Source of the DNA: Mucilaginibacter sp.
GTDB taxonomy: Bacteria; Bacteroidota; Bacteroidia; Sphingobacteriales; Sphingobacteriaceae
Direction of reading: 5' to 3'
NCBI GenBank assembly: GCA_028287895.1
Contig: JAQBOV010000027.1
Coordinates: 62,001 to 126,000, forward strand
DNA length: 64,000 nucleotides
Part shown: in pieces, positions 43,499 through 52,493 of the stretch
Numbering within the stretch: the first letter of the stretch is position 1
How the letters are laid out: each line of letters begins with the position of its first letter
Made by a program: the position numbers and the translations under genes
Notes under the pieces: model-generated
Told to the model about the DNA's origin: nothing
Databases searched by the model: none
What the model saw: only the letters and a program-made list of their open reading frames with translations

Positions 43499-44807
43499 AA
43501 AACAACCTGTGATGCAAGCTTCTTAATGCCTCTGTTTTATCTTCAGTTTTTAATAATAATGACAAATTATGATCGCTGCCGCCGTATGATATCATCCGTA
43601 TCGGAATATGCTTCAATGCTTCCAGAACGCGTGCTGCATAGCCATGCTTTTCAGCTCCGAAATCGCCCACCACACAGATAATAGTTTGATCTTCGTCTAT
43701 ATCTACTGAACCAAATGCCGCTAATTCGCTTTTTATCTCATTCAGATAAGTAGTATCGTCTATGGTTAATGAAACCGCCACTTCCGAAGTCGTGATCATA
43801 TCGATAGCGGTTCTATACCTTTCGAATACTTCAAAAACCCGGCGTAAAAAACCATGAGCCAATAACATCCGGCTCGACTGTATCTTGATCGCAGTGATAC
43901 CATCCTTAGCAGCAATGGATTTGATCCTGTCCTTTTCGCTGTCATTGGTGATCAGCGTTCCGGCAGCTTGCGGGTCCATTGTGTTTAGCAAACGAACAGG
44001 TATTTTATATTTCTGAGCCGGGAAAACGCTTTGCGGGTGTAATATTTTCGCCCCAAAATAAGCCAACTCAGCTGCCTCATCAAATGAAAGCTGCGCTATT
44101 GGTTTGGTACCTTTAACAATACGCGGATCATTATTATGCATACCGTCGATATCAGTCCATATCTGCACTTCTTCGCTGCGGATAGCTGCTCCTATTAATG
44201 AAGCGGTGTAATCGCTGCCCCCGCGGCGCAGGTTATCGATCTCTCCAAAGCTGTTACGGCAAATATATCCCTGGGTAATAAACAGGTTATTGTCCGGATG
44301 CTTATTCAGCAAAGGCGTGATATGTTCGGTAATATAATCTACTATAGGCTCATTATCCTCATCTATCTTCATAAAATCAAGTGCAGGCAGTAATACCGAA
44401 GGCACTCCGATCTCTTTGAGATAAACATGATATAATGTGGTGGACAATAGCTCTCCCTGTGCCAGAATAACCTTTTCCTCAATATTGGTAAACAGGTCCT
44501 TCGACAGGTTGCTTAACAGGTCGAAATGATAATCGATCACTTCCTTACCCTGCTCCAGGTATTCCGGCTTGGCAAATAGTTCTTTAATAAAATATTCGTA
44601 TTTCTCCTTCAGCGCGTTAATCAGAACCTCCGCTTTTTCCTTGTCCCCGACAAGGTAAGCCTGCCCTATTTCGACTAAACTATTAGTAGTGCCTGATACT
44701 GCTGAGAGTACCACAATTTGCCTTTCGGTGGGATTAATTATATCCAGCAGTTTTTTCATCCTTTCCGGGCTTCCCACCGATGTACCGCCAAATTTTAAAA
44801 CTTTCAT
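43497..44807 (-). CDS. lysC: Aspartate kinase
   Basis: Aspartokinase starts the lysine, methionine and threonine branch by phosphorylating aspartate. The 436-residue protein has the KFGGTSVG start, the LRRGGSDYTASLIGAAI nucleotide/substrate segment, DIDGMHNNDPRIV, and two C-terminal ACT domains (about residues 300-425) for feedback control. No homoserine dehydrogenase is fused, so it is monofunctional. It lies upstream of lysA on the same strand. The intergenic gap and the 3' end are made of repeats. Confidence 0.95.
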   Translation of the reverse strand: MKVLKFGGTSVGSPERMKKLLDIINPTERQIVVLSAVSGTTNSLVEIGQAYLVGDKEKAEVLINALKEKYEYFIKELFAKPEYLEQGKEVIDYHFDLLSNLSKDLFTNIEEKVILAQGELLSTTLYHVYLKEIGVPSVLLPALDFMKIDEDNEPIVDYITEHITPLLNKHPDNNLFITQGYICRNSFGEIDNLRRGGSDYTASLIGAAIRSEEVQIWTDIDGMHNNDPRIVKGTKPIAQLSFDEAAELAYFGAKILHPQSVFPAQKYKIPVRLLNTMDPQAAGTLITNDSEKDRIKSIAAKDGITAIKIQSSRMLLAHGFLRRVFEVFERYRTAIDMITTSEVAVSLTIDDTTYLNEIKSELAAFGSVDIDEDQTIICVVGDFGAEKHGYAARVLEALKHIPIRMISYGGSDHNLSLLLKTEDKTEALRSLHHRLF

Positions 44808-44896
44808 TTTTTGTTTCTGTTTACCACAAATGATTAATATTCTTGTATAGATTTTGAGGCGCTAAAAATAGGATTTTAAACAATTATATACCTACA

Positions 44897-46309
44897 ATGA
44901 ACAAAATAAAATTTGGCACTGATGGCTGGAGAGCCATCATCGCAGACGATTTTACCGTTGAAAATGTAAAAAGGGTGGCCTATGCAACCGCATTATGGCT
45001 CAAAAAGGAATTTGAAAACCCGTCAGCGGTTGTAGGATGCGACCCGCGTTTTGCAGGCCCATTGTTTGCAGACACCACCACTTGTGTGCTGGCATCGCAG
45101 GGTGTGAAAGTTTATCGCGCCGAGAATACCTTTGTTTCCACGCCAATGATCTCCCTTGGAACTGTCAGAAAGCATGCTTCGGCGGGGATCATTATAACGG
45201 CCAGCCATAACCCGCCTTCTTACAATGGCTACAAAATCAAGGCAAACTATGGCGGACCGGCAACACCAGACGATATTGAAAAGGTAGAGTCACAAATCCC
45301 AGATACGATTCAGCTCGATCTGAAATCGGTTGCCGACTATCAAAAAGACGGCATGGTTGAGTTCGTTAACCTGGAAGATATGTATGTGGCCCACGTGGAA
45401 AATAATTTCGACCTCGAAACCATCCGCACCAGCGGTTTAGGCTGGGGTTACGATGCCATGTATGGCGCAGGCATGAATGTAATGGAGCGTTTGTTTCCTG
45501 ATATTACCCGTATCCACAGCGATCATAACCCGGGCTTTGACGGGCAAGCTCCCGAGCCCATCCAACGTAACCTGCAGGAATTTGAGGATATTATCAAACT
45601 GTCTGAAGGCGAGATCGCTTCCGGTCTGGTTACCGATGGGGATGCTGATCGTATAGGCTTGTATGACCAGGATGGCAATTTTGTGGATTCGCACCATATC
45701 CTATTGCTGTTAATTCATTACATGTATAAGGTAAAAGGGCAAACGGGTGATGTATATTCAACCTTTAGCTGTACCAGTAAGATTCAGAAATTGTGTGATG
45801 TTTACGGCCTGAAGAATATAGTGACCAAGATCGGATTTAAATACATTTGCGACCTGATCGTTAACTCCGGCAATCCCTTCCTGGTTGGTGGAGAAGAATC
45901 GGGCGGCATAGCGGTCGTAGGGCACATCCCCGAACGCGATGGCATATGGATAGGTTTGATCGTTTGGGAATTTATCGCCAAATCCGGCCGTTCACTGAGT
46001 GACCTGGTACAGGAGATTTATGATATTGTTGGCAAATTTGCTGTAGAGCGCTACGACCTGCGTGTTACCGAGGAGTTAAAGCAACAGATCATCAGCAACA
46101 GCAAAAATGGTAAATATACCGGTTTTGGAAATTTAAAAGTAAGCCGAACCGAAGACATGGACGGCTACAAATTCTTCTTTGAGGATGAGAGCTGGGTAAT
46201 GATCCGTCCATCAGGAACGGAGCCCGTATTGCGCGTTTATGCTGAAGCTCCGAGTTCGGCAGATGCGTTCAGGATACTCGATACCGTAAAAGCCGTATTG
46301 CTGCCATAG
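44897..46309 (+). CDS. Phosphoglucomutase/phosphomannomutase family protein
   Basis: The 470-residue alpha-D-phosphohexomutase has all four loops: the phosphoserine loop TASHNPPSYNGYK, the metal loop DGDADRIGL, the sugar-binding GGEESGGI and the phosphate-binding RPSGTEPVLRVYAEA. It interconverts 1- and 6-phosphates of a hexose. Which sugar is not clear from sequence. It is divergent from lysC and has a terminator at 46330-46358. Confidence 0.94.
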   Translation: MNKIKFGTDGWRAIIADDFTVENVKRVAYATALWLKKEFENPSAVVGCDPRFAGPLFADTTTCVLASQGVKVYRAENTFVSTPMISLGTVRKHASAGIIITASHNPPSYNGYKIKANYGGPATPDDIEKVESQIPDTIQLDLKSVADYQKDGMVEFVNLEDMYVAHVENNFDLETIRTSGLGWGYDAMYGAGMNVMERLFPDITRIHSDHNPGFDGQAPEPIQRNLQEFEDIIKLSEGEIASGLVTDGDADRIGLYDQDGNFVDSHHILLLLIHYMYKVKGQTGDVYSTFSCTSKIQKLCDVYGLKNIVTKIGFKYICDLIVNSGNPFLVGGEESGGIAVVGHIPERDGIWIGLIVWEFIAKSGRSLSDLVQEIYDIVGKFAVERYDLRVTEELKQQIISNSKNGKYTGFGNLKVSRTEDMDGYKFFFEDESWVMIRPSGTEPVLRVYAEAPSSADAFRILDTVKAVLLP

Positions 46310-46329
46310 AGACTCTGAATGATAATTGC

Positions 46330-46362
46330 AAAGCCATCCGTTCTAAGCGGATGGCTTTTTTG
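46330..46362 (+). terminator. Terminator after phosphoglucomutase
   Basis: AAGCCATCCG (46331-46340) pairs perfectly with CGGATGGCTT (46348-46357) and is followed by TTTTTGTTTTTT. Confidence 0.88.
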
Positions 46363-46630
46363 TTTTTTAAAAAATGCAAGCTTATATTACGATCTGATTA
46401 ATCCGTTAAATGCAGGGCCTGTTGGTAGTTTTTAGGATCGTCTATTAGAGTAAAACCCGCTGTCGTTTTTAAGTAGATTTACCTGTTTATGATCAGGAAT
46501 ATTACTGCCCGATTAAATAAGAATTCACTTGGTGTCCAATTCTTTTAACCTCACTTGATATGGGGTTATAATGAATATATCTATTAACCCTGCCTGCTCT
46601 TTACGGAACAGGCAATTAAAAATCAAAAAA
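46363..46630. other. Intergenic stretch with a possible gene remnant
   Basis: On the minus strand, codons 46478-46398 form a startless open segment ending TAA, which reads protein-like (LKTTAGFTLIDDPKNYQQAL). It may be the 3' end of a lost gene. The rest of the stretch has nothing I recognise. Confidence 0.3.
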
Positions 46631-46984
46631 ATGGAAGAGTACGCATTAATTATGAGGCACGAAGACGGGCAAAAAATAGCCTCACCCGAGCAGATGCAGA
46701 TTTGGATGAAACAAACAATGGACTGGATTGGCAGTATCGCTGCCCAAAACAAATTCGTAAGCGGTACCGGTTTATCTTTTGCAGGTGCCAAAGTGGTAAG
46801 ACCACACCATGTGGTTACCGATGGCCCTTTTGGAGAAATTAAAGAAACGATCGGTGGATTTATCATTGTCAAAGCAGATTCGGTAGAAGAAGCGGCCGAA
46901 TTTGCCAAAGGCTGCCCGGTTTTGCAGGGCGAAGGCAATAGTATGGAGGTGCGAAAAATCGCCAAAAACGATGGCGCACATTAA
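46631..46984 (+). CDS. YCII-family (DGPF) protein
   Basis: The 117-residue protein has the YCII/DGPF fold: beta start (EYALIMRHEDGQ), the DGPFGEIKETIGGFIIV motif (DGPF at about residue 66) and the SVEEAAEFAKGCPVL helix. Proteins of this group sit beside ECF42 sigma factors in many bacteria, as seen here (a 97-base gap). The biochemical role is not known. The start is set at the ATG at 46631; the ATG at 46571 adds residues outside the family. Confidence 0.9.
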   Translation: MEEYALIMRHEDGQKIASPEQMQIWMKQTMDWIGSIAAQNKFVSGTGLSFAGAKVVRPHHVVTDGPFGEIKETIGGFIIVKADSVEEAAEFAKGCPVLQGEGNSMEVRKIAKNDGAH

Positions 46985-47053
46985 AACGCGAGTTCAGTAT
47001 AAGCTTGTTAGTCTTACCTTTTGACTACCAAATTGATATATTTCTCTTTTTTA

Positions 47054-47086
47054 AGCCCTTCTCCTTCGGCCAAGGGTTGGAATGAG
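47054..47086. repeat. CCCTTCTCC-type dispersed repeat at the sigma-factor start
   Basis: AGCCCTTCTCCTTCGGCCAA and GGGTTGGAATGAGG form a degenerate copy of the CCCTCTCC...GGTGAGG repeat found at 43463. Its end includes the ATG used as the sigma-factor start (47082). Confidence 0.55.
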
Positions 47087-48341
47087 GCTAACGCACATTA
47101 ATGTTTTTGCATTTGTGGAACAGCAGCAATTAATACCGAATTTATTCAGGACAGAATACAGGAAAATTGTATCTGTCCTGTGTAAACGCTTTGGGTTTGA
47201 CCAGGTAGAAATTGCCGAAGATATTGCCGGCGATACTTTCCTGACAGCTTGGCAAACCTGGCCATATAAAGGTGTTCCGCCAAATCCCACTGCCTGGCTT
47301 TACAATGTGGCTAAAAACAAGGCCAAAAATTATTTACAGCGCAATACCGTGTTTGAGAGCAAAGTTTCAGTAGAATTAAAAATCACATCCCCGGATTCTT
47401 ATGAAACGGAGATCGATCTTTCGCCGCAAAACATCAACGACAGCCAGCTGCAAATGATGTTTGCTATTTGTCACCCTTGTATTTCTCCCGAAGCACAGAT
47501 CGGGTTATCGCTCCGTATCCTTTGCGGATTCGGTATTGAAGAAATTGCAAACGCGTTTTTGACCAGCAAGGAAACTATTAATAAACGATTGTTCCGGGCT
47601 AAAAAAAAGCTCAGAGAGGAAAAAATAAAAATCGAATTTCCAGGTATATCTGAGATTGATGAACGATTATCACCAGTATTGACAACCATTTATTTGCTTT
47701 TCAATGAGGGATATTATTCCGTCAGTCAAAACAAAACTATCCGACAGGAACTTTGCTTTGAAGCGATGCGCTTGTGCACCATGCTTACCGAAAATAAAAA
47801 CACCAACCGGCCACAGGTAAACGCCTTGCTTGCACTGATGTATTTTCACGCTTCGAGGTTTGAAGCACGCCTGAGCAAAGATGGGGAGCTTATTTTATAT
47901 GATGAGCAGGACACCAGTCTCTGGAACACTGACCTAATCAGCAAAGGAGGATATTTTTTGAATTATGCAGCAACAGGTAATCAGATCTCAAAATATCATT
48001 TGCAAGCCACCATTGCTTACTGGAACACCCAAAAAGCAGATACAAAAGAAAAATGGGAGAATATTTTACAGCTCTACAACCATTTGCTTCAATTAGAATA
48101 TTCACCTATTGCTGCGCTTAATCGTACTTATGCACTTTCAAAAGTAAACGGGAAGCAAAACGCAATTATAGAAGCAGAAAAATTAAGACTCATAAATAAT
48201 CACTTTTACTTTATGCTGCTTGGCGAACTTTACACCGGCATAGATAACAAAGAGGCAAAAAGCAATTTCAAAGAAGCATTTTCTCTGGCAAAAACACAGG
48301 CAGAGAAGCAAACTATTAAAAAAAAAATTGATAAGCTTTGA
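47082..48341 (+). CDS. ECF42-type sigma factor with C-terminal TPR-like extension
   Basis: The 419-residue protein has region 2 (FRTEYRKIVSVLCKRFGFDQVEIAEDIAGDTFLTAWQTW) and region 4 (LSLRILCGFGIEEIANAFLT) of extracytoplasmic-function sigma factors. A long C-terminal extension with helix pairs follows, including NEGYYSV and SPIAALNRTYALSKVNG, which is the ECF42 hallmark. It lacks an adjacent membrane anti-sigma gene; in ECF42 the extension is thought to control activity. The partner YCII gene lies just upstream. The ATG at 47082 falls in a repeat, so the in-frame GTG at 47115 (start EQQQLIPNLF) may be the true start, giving 408 residues. Confidence 0.9.
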   Translation: MRLTHINVFAFVEQQQLIPNLFRTEYRKIVSVLCKRFGFDQVEIAEDIAGDTFLTAWQTWPYKGVPPNPTAWLYNVAKNKAKNYLQRNTVFESKVSVELKITSPDSYETEIDLSPQNINDSQLQMMFAICHPCISPEAQIGLSLRILCGFGIEEIANAFLTSKETINKRLFRAKKKLREEKIKIEFPGISEIDERLSPVLTTIYLLFNEGYYSVSQNKTIRQELCFEAMRLCTMLTENKNTNRPQVNALLALMYFHASRFEARLSKDGELILYDEQDTSLWNTDLISKGGYFLNYAATGNQISKYHLQATIAYWNTQKADTKEKWENILQLYNHLLQLEYSPIAALNRTYALSKVNGKQNAIIEAEKLRLINNHFYFMLLGELYTGIDNKEAKSNFKEAFSLAKTQAEKQTIKKKIDKL

Positions 48342-48474
48342 AGCCAATCAACAATAGTGAATTGAAGGGAAACAATCTTTTTTATAAGATTTTTTTATCA
48401 GCTTTGTATCTCCGCAGGGCTTCTGTGGAAAAACCTGAAGAACAGCAAGAATTTCAAACTTTAAAAATCACACT

Positions 48475-49014
48475 ATGAAAATGAATTATCCTGTAAAAAT
48501 GCTGGCAATCATCCTAATCACCTTAATGCTGCCTAACCTGGTTAGTGCCCAGACGGACAAGTCCAAAAGACCGAGTCCTCCTGCAATAGCTACCGGAAAA
48601 ATCGGTGATGCAACAATTAGTATCGACTATAGCAGCCCTTCTGTGAAAGGAAGAAAGATTTTCGGGGGACTTTTGCCATACGGAAAGCTTTGGAGAGCAG
48701 GAGCCAATGAAGCAACTATATTTCAAACTGATAGGGACATCACGGTTGAGGGCAAAAAACTTCCGGCAGGCAAGTATAGTTTCTTTGCCACTCCAGGCGA
48801 AAATGAATGGACCATATTTTTTAATTCAGAAACCGGGCAATGGGGTGATAGAAAAGGCGGAGATGCCAACATGGACCCTGCCAAAACTGTACTGAGTGTG
48901 GTGGTTAAACCAAAAAAACTGACGGATCTAAGTGAGAAACTCAACTATTCCGTACTGAGTACCGGCATTGACCTGCGTTGGGAGAACTCGGATGTCTTTA
49001 TTAGCATGAAATAG
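48475..49014 (+). CDS. DUF2911 domain exported protein
   Basis: The 179-residue protein has a signal peptide (about residues 1-25) and a DUF2911 domain: VKGRKIFGGLLPYGKLWRAGANEATIF, the PAGKYSFFATPGENEWTIFFN core and LRWENSDV at the end. DUF2911 is a small beta-rich fold of unknown role, common in Bacteroidota. It is followed 22 bases later by a metallo-beta-lactamase-fold gene, probably in one transcript. Confidence 0.9.
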   Translation: MKMNYPVKMLAIILITLMLPNLVSAQTDKSKRPSPPAIATGKIGDATISIDYSSPSVKGRKIFGGLLPYGKLWRAGANEATIFQTDRDITVEGKKLPAGKYSFFATPGENEWTIFFNSETGQWGDRKGGDANMDPAKTVLSVVVKPKKLTDLSEKLNYSVLSTGIDLRWENSDVFISMK

Positions 49015-49035
49015 ATTGTAAAGGCCAATAAGATC

Positions 49036-49854
49036 ATGAAAAAATCCATACTTTTTATTTCAATCATATTGGCCTTTACTGTTAAAGTTTTTCCCCAGTC
49101 GCCAACTTACGAGGTGTATGCATTACGATATGCATCTATGAGAAACCCTACGCCCACTTCGGAACTGTCAATGCATGCCCCTAAAAATGATAGTGTTAAA
49201 TTGGATTTTATTTTTTGGCTGATTAAAGGCAATAATGGTAAAAAGATTTTGGTTGATGCCGGCTTTTTAAGGGATGTTCCTGAAGCCAAAGATTTTGAGC
49301 CGGAAAACTTTGGGCGACCTGACTCTATGCTCTTGAAAGTTGGTTTACGTGCTGAAAACATAACAGATATCATTTTATCTCACCCACATTGGGACCATAT
49401 GGACGGCGTCGGCCTTTTCCCGAATGCACATATTTGGATCCAAAAAGAAGATTTCAATTATTTTGTTGGAGCTGCCTGGCAGCCGGGCGTTGGTGAAACC
49501 GGTTTTAATAAGAGAGATGTTACCAAGATGATCGAATTGAATTTGGCCGGTAAAGTAACTCTTGTAAACGGGGATGACCAGGAAATAATTCCCGGTATTA
49601 AAGTGTATACGGGTTCGCGGCATACATTCAATTCCCAGTACGTTCTGGTCCGAACGGGAGCAGACAGAATAATACTTGCATCGGATAATATCTGGATATA
49701 CTATAGCTTAGAACATATGGTATCAGCGCCAACCTCAGGGACATTTGATACTATCGGTTATGTGAAGGCGATGCAAAGGATGAAAACACTGGCTTCCAAC
49801 GTTAAATATATCATTCCAGGGCATGATAGCAAAATATTTTCGATCTTCCCGTAG
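49036..49854 (+). CDS. Metallo-beta-lactamase-fold hydrolase (AHL lactonase-like)
   Basis: The 272-residue exported protein (signal peptide ending near residue 21) has the zinc motif H116-x-H118-x-D120-H121 (SHPHWDHMDG), a later His in GSRHT and Asp in LASDN, and PGHD near the end. These ligands and the WHMDGVG segment place it near N-acyl homoserine lactonases. Whether it cleaves lactones is inference. It follows the DUF2911 gene. Confidence 0.87.
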   Translation: MKKSILFISIILAFTVKVFPQSPTYEVYALRYASMRNPTPTSELSMHAPKNDSVKLDFIFWLIKGNNGKKILVDAGFLRDVPEAKDFEPENFGRPDSMLLKVGLRAENITDIILSHPHWDHMDGVGLFPNAHIWIQKEDFNYFVGAAWQPGVGETGFNKRDVTKMIELNLAGKVTLVNGDDQEIIPGIKVYTGSRHTFNSQYVLVRTGADRIILASDNIWIYYSLEHMVSAPTSGTFDTIGYVKAMQRMKTLASNVKYIIPGHDSKIFSIFP

Positions 49855-50048
49855 TTACAGAGGGTGTGGTCAGAATTAAATGATTTTGGTGTCCTTATTG
49901 ATGCTGACCATTATTATACGCTGATATTTGAGGCTCAACTTTTGAGCGACATTGGTCTATATACTGTTAGGCGAAGTTGTTGATGCAAAGCATGGGTGGT
50001 TATTTGTCTATTTTCTATATTTGATAGGATTTGTCCATTGCAGCCATT

Positions 50049-50864
50049 CTACTTCAACAACGCATCCTTCTCCTTAGTAAAAACATTATAAACCAACTTA
50101 TCCAACAGAGAAGGAAAGAATTTGCTCAACAGCACCGTCAGTTTGCCCTGGCGGGTCATGATCAGGGTGCGGCTGCGGTTTTCTACGCCTTTGGCTATAA
50201 TCCTGGCTACTTCTTCGGAGGTCATCATTTTTTCTTCCTGCAGGGTGCTTTCTCCCTGCTGCGAGCCGTCTTTAGCCAAAGCGGTGTTGCGTATGTTGGA
50301 TGCAGTAAAGCCTGGGCAGGCGGTCATTACGTGTACCCCTGTTTTTAAATTCTCCTCCCTCAAAGCATCCAGGAAACCATTCATGGCAAATTTGGAGGCC
50401 GAATACCCTGAACGCCCTGGCAGGCCCTTGTATCCCGCTATAGATGAAACCCCCACTATGCTGCCCTGGGTTTTCAGTATATGAGGCAAAGCGTACTTGG
50501 TGCAGTAGACCGTTCCCCAAAAGTTGACATCCATCAAGGTTTTTAAAACATTAACGTCAACGTCCTTAAATAAGGCCCGCATGCTGATACCCGCATTATT
50601 CACCAGGATATCCATCTTCCCGTAAGTGAGAATGGTTTGTTTGACCAGATGGCTGCAGTCTTCCTCAATAGCTACATCACATTGCACTGCCACAGCCTGT
50701 ATGCCATATTGGTTGATCAGACTTTCCGTTAATTCGCATAAAGCGACATATTGGCGGGCGGCTACCACAAGATTGGCACCGCGACGGGCAAACTCAATTG
50801 CCAGCGCCTTACCTATCCCTGATGATGCCCCGGTGATAATTACGACTTTATCATTCAATTTCAT
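50049..50864 (-). CDS. Short-chain dehydrogenase/reductase
   Basis: The 271-residue SDR has the cofactor motif TGASSGIGKALA, NNAGISM, the catalytic Ser in GVSSIAGYKG and Y-x-x-x-K in GYSASKFAMNG, all in order. It is the last gene downstream of a GT2 gene with which it overlaps by 14 bases, so it is probably translated together with it. The C-terminal hydrophobic and basic tail could associate with membranes. The substrate is unknown. Confidence 0.92.
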   Translation of the reverse strand: MKLNDKVVIITGASSGIGKALAIEFARRGANLVVAARQYVALCELTESLINQYGIQAVAVQCDVAIEEDCSHLVKQTILTYGKMDILVNNAGISMRALFKDVDVNVLKTLMDVNFWGTVYCTKYALPHILKTQGSIVGVSSIAGYKGLPGRSGYSASKFAMNGFLDALREENLKTGVHVMTACPGFTASNIRNTALAKDGSQQGESTLQEEKMMTSEEVARIIAKGVENRSRTLIMTRQGKLTVLLSKFFPSLLDKLVYNVFTKEKDALLK

Positions 50865-51681
50865 ACGACGAAGGGTAGAGTTCGCCTATGTTTTTAACGT
50901 TGAGCACAGGCAATTTAAACAAATACTTAGCTGCGAAGATAAACATAGCACCATAAAAATGCTTTATGTAATCCCAGCTAAATTTGTTCGGGGTTTTGCC
51001 CGGTAACTGAATGATATATGTTTTTGAATAATAATAATTTTTAAAACCATGTAGTCTTAAGCGGTAGGACAGATCAATGTTATACCCGAACCGGGTAAAA
51101 CGCTCGTCGAACAAGCCGGTTTCTTTTAAAACCGATCTGCGCAGCAACATACAGGCTTCATTAAGTACGTCAATTTCCTTTGTTTCAAATTCATCCACCC
51201 AATCGGTCTTTCTTCGCGAAATAGCAAATGTCTTTGGGAAATAAGACGCAAGTCCAATAAATTTCAGGAAAGCCGCCCAAACGCCGCCCAGCGTGTGTTT
51301 TGAGCGCTGTAAATAATCGCCTCTAAAGTCAACCATTCTTACGCTTGCACCGCCAGCCACAGGATGCTGATCCATAAATGCATTCATTTTCTCAAAAAAA
51401 TCCGGGCCTATGATCGTATGCGGGCTGAGTAATAAAATATATTCCCCCTTGGCCAGCCGCAAGGCCTGGTTATTTGCTTTTGAAAGACTTTCTTCTTTGT
51501 TATTAGCGATCACCTGTACATCCGGGAATTCACAAAGCATTTCCAGCGATTTGTCAGTAGAAGCATTATTCACTACAAAAACCTCATACGTCATCCCCTG
51601 AGCTGCTTTAAATAAAGAAGTTAAAGCAAGCCTAAGCTCGTTTCTGGAGTTGTGATTAATCAGGATGATGGATAACTTCAT
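50851..51681 (-). CDS. Family 2 glycosyltransferase
   Basis: The 276-residue protein has a GT-A fold: KLSIILINHNSRNELR start, the VFVVNNASTDKSLEML nucleotide-binding segment and, in place of the classic DxD, LLLSPHT at residues about 91-97; the later ETGLFDERFTRFGYNIDLSYRL carries an ED-type base. It probably adds a sugar to an envelope polysaccharide (a rhamnosyl- or similar transferase). It overlaps the SDR gene and follows recR, four bases apart. Confidence 0.87.
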   Translation of the reverse strand: MKLSIILINHNSRNELRLALTSLFKAAQGMTYEVFVVNNASTDKSLEMLCEFPDVQVIANNKEESLSKANNQALRLAKGEYILLLSPHTIIGPDFFEKMNAFMDQHPVAGGASVRMVDFRGDYLQRSKHTLGGVWAAFLKFIGLASYFPKTFAISRRKTDWVDEFETKEIDVLNEACMLLRRSVLKETGLFDERFTRFGYNIDLSYRLRLHGFKNYYYSKTYIIQLPGKTPNKFSWDYIKHFYGAMFIFAAKYLFKLPVLNVKNIGELYPSSYEIE

Positions 51682-51684
51682 GCT

Positions 51685-52302
51685 TTATCTGGATAAGGAA
51701 CTCTCGTATGGAACACGCGTTGCAATTGACCGCCCTAAGGTGATCTCATCAACGTACTCTAGTTCACCCCCAAACGCTATGCCACGGGCTATAGTAGATA
51801 TGCTAATGTGGAAATCTTTTAGCCTTTTGTGCAAATAAAATAAAGTGGTGTCACCTTCCATCGTGGCGCTCAGGGCAAAGATCACTTCCTTAACCTCGTT
51901 TTCCTTCATCCTGTCCACTAAAGTATCCACCTGCAGGTCCGAGGGGCCTATTCCGTCCATCGGCGAGATCAATCCACCCAAAACATGATAGACACCATTA
52001 TACTGATTAGTATTCTGTATAGCCATTACGTCACGTGTATCCTCTACTACACAGATAGTTGTATGATCGCGCTTGGATGAAGCGCATATTTCACATATTT
52101 CCTGATCCGAGATATTATGACAAACCCGGCAGAACCGGATATCGTTTCGCAGCTTGCTGATGCTCGCGCTAAATTTTTCCACATCTGCTTTATCCTGGTT
52201 AAGCAAATGCAGCACCAGCCGCAAAGCGGTTTTTTGTCCCACCCCCGGCAGTTTGGCAAATTCGGCCACTGCATTCTCCAGCAACTTTGACGAAAAGTTC
52301 AT
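51685..52302 (-). CDS. recR: Recombination protein RecR
   Basis: RecR joins RecF and RecO to load RecA at gaps. The 205-residue protein has the N-terminal helix-hairpin-helix (LPGVGQKTALRL), the four-cysteine zinc module (CRVCHNISDQEICEIC), the Toprim domain (ICVVEDTRDVMAI and YHVLGGLISPMDGIGP) and the C-terminal GELEYVDEITLGRSI. Everything is intact. It heads the recR-GT2-SDR group on the minus strand. Confidence 0.96.
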   Translation of the reverse strand: MNFSSKLLENAVAEFAKLPGVGQKTALRLVLHLLNQDKADVEKFSASISKLRNDIRFCRVCHNISDQEICEICASSKRDHTTICVVEDTRDVMAIQNTNQYNGVYHVLGGLISPMDGIGPSDLQVDTLVDRMKENEVKEVIFALSATMEGDTTLFYLHKRLKDFHISISTIARGIAFGGELEYVDEITLGRSIATRVPYESSLSR

Positions 52303-52319
52303 GTTGCGAAGTTAAGGAA

Positions 52320-52485
52320 TAGTCGGCAAGTCCGGAAGTCTGCATAAGTCCAAAAGTTAGGAGATACTTTTTATTTTTTATACATATCTTGCCATTAGTT
52401 AATCTGGCTTATTGATTAACGCTTTACGAAAATCATTAGAATAATTATCTTCCGGACTTGCGGACTTTCCCACTTCCGGACCAAA
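52320..52485. repeat. Inverted copies of an AAGTCCGGAAGTC-type repeat
   Basis: The stretch between recR and the symporter gene holds an AGTCGGCAAGTCCGGAAGTC block (about 52322-52352) and an opposing TTCCGGACTTGCGGACTT block (about 52450-52484) separated by AT-rich sequence. Both are the same repeat type as in lysA. Confidence 0.6.
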
Positions 52486-52493
52486 AAAACGAT

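Noticed and set aside
42147..44896. Lysine riboswitch before lysA or lysC
   Set aside because: The leaders are too short and hold repeats, and no conserved riboswitch core is visible.
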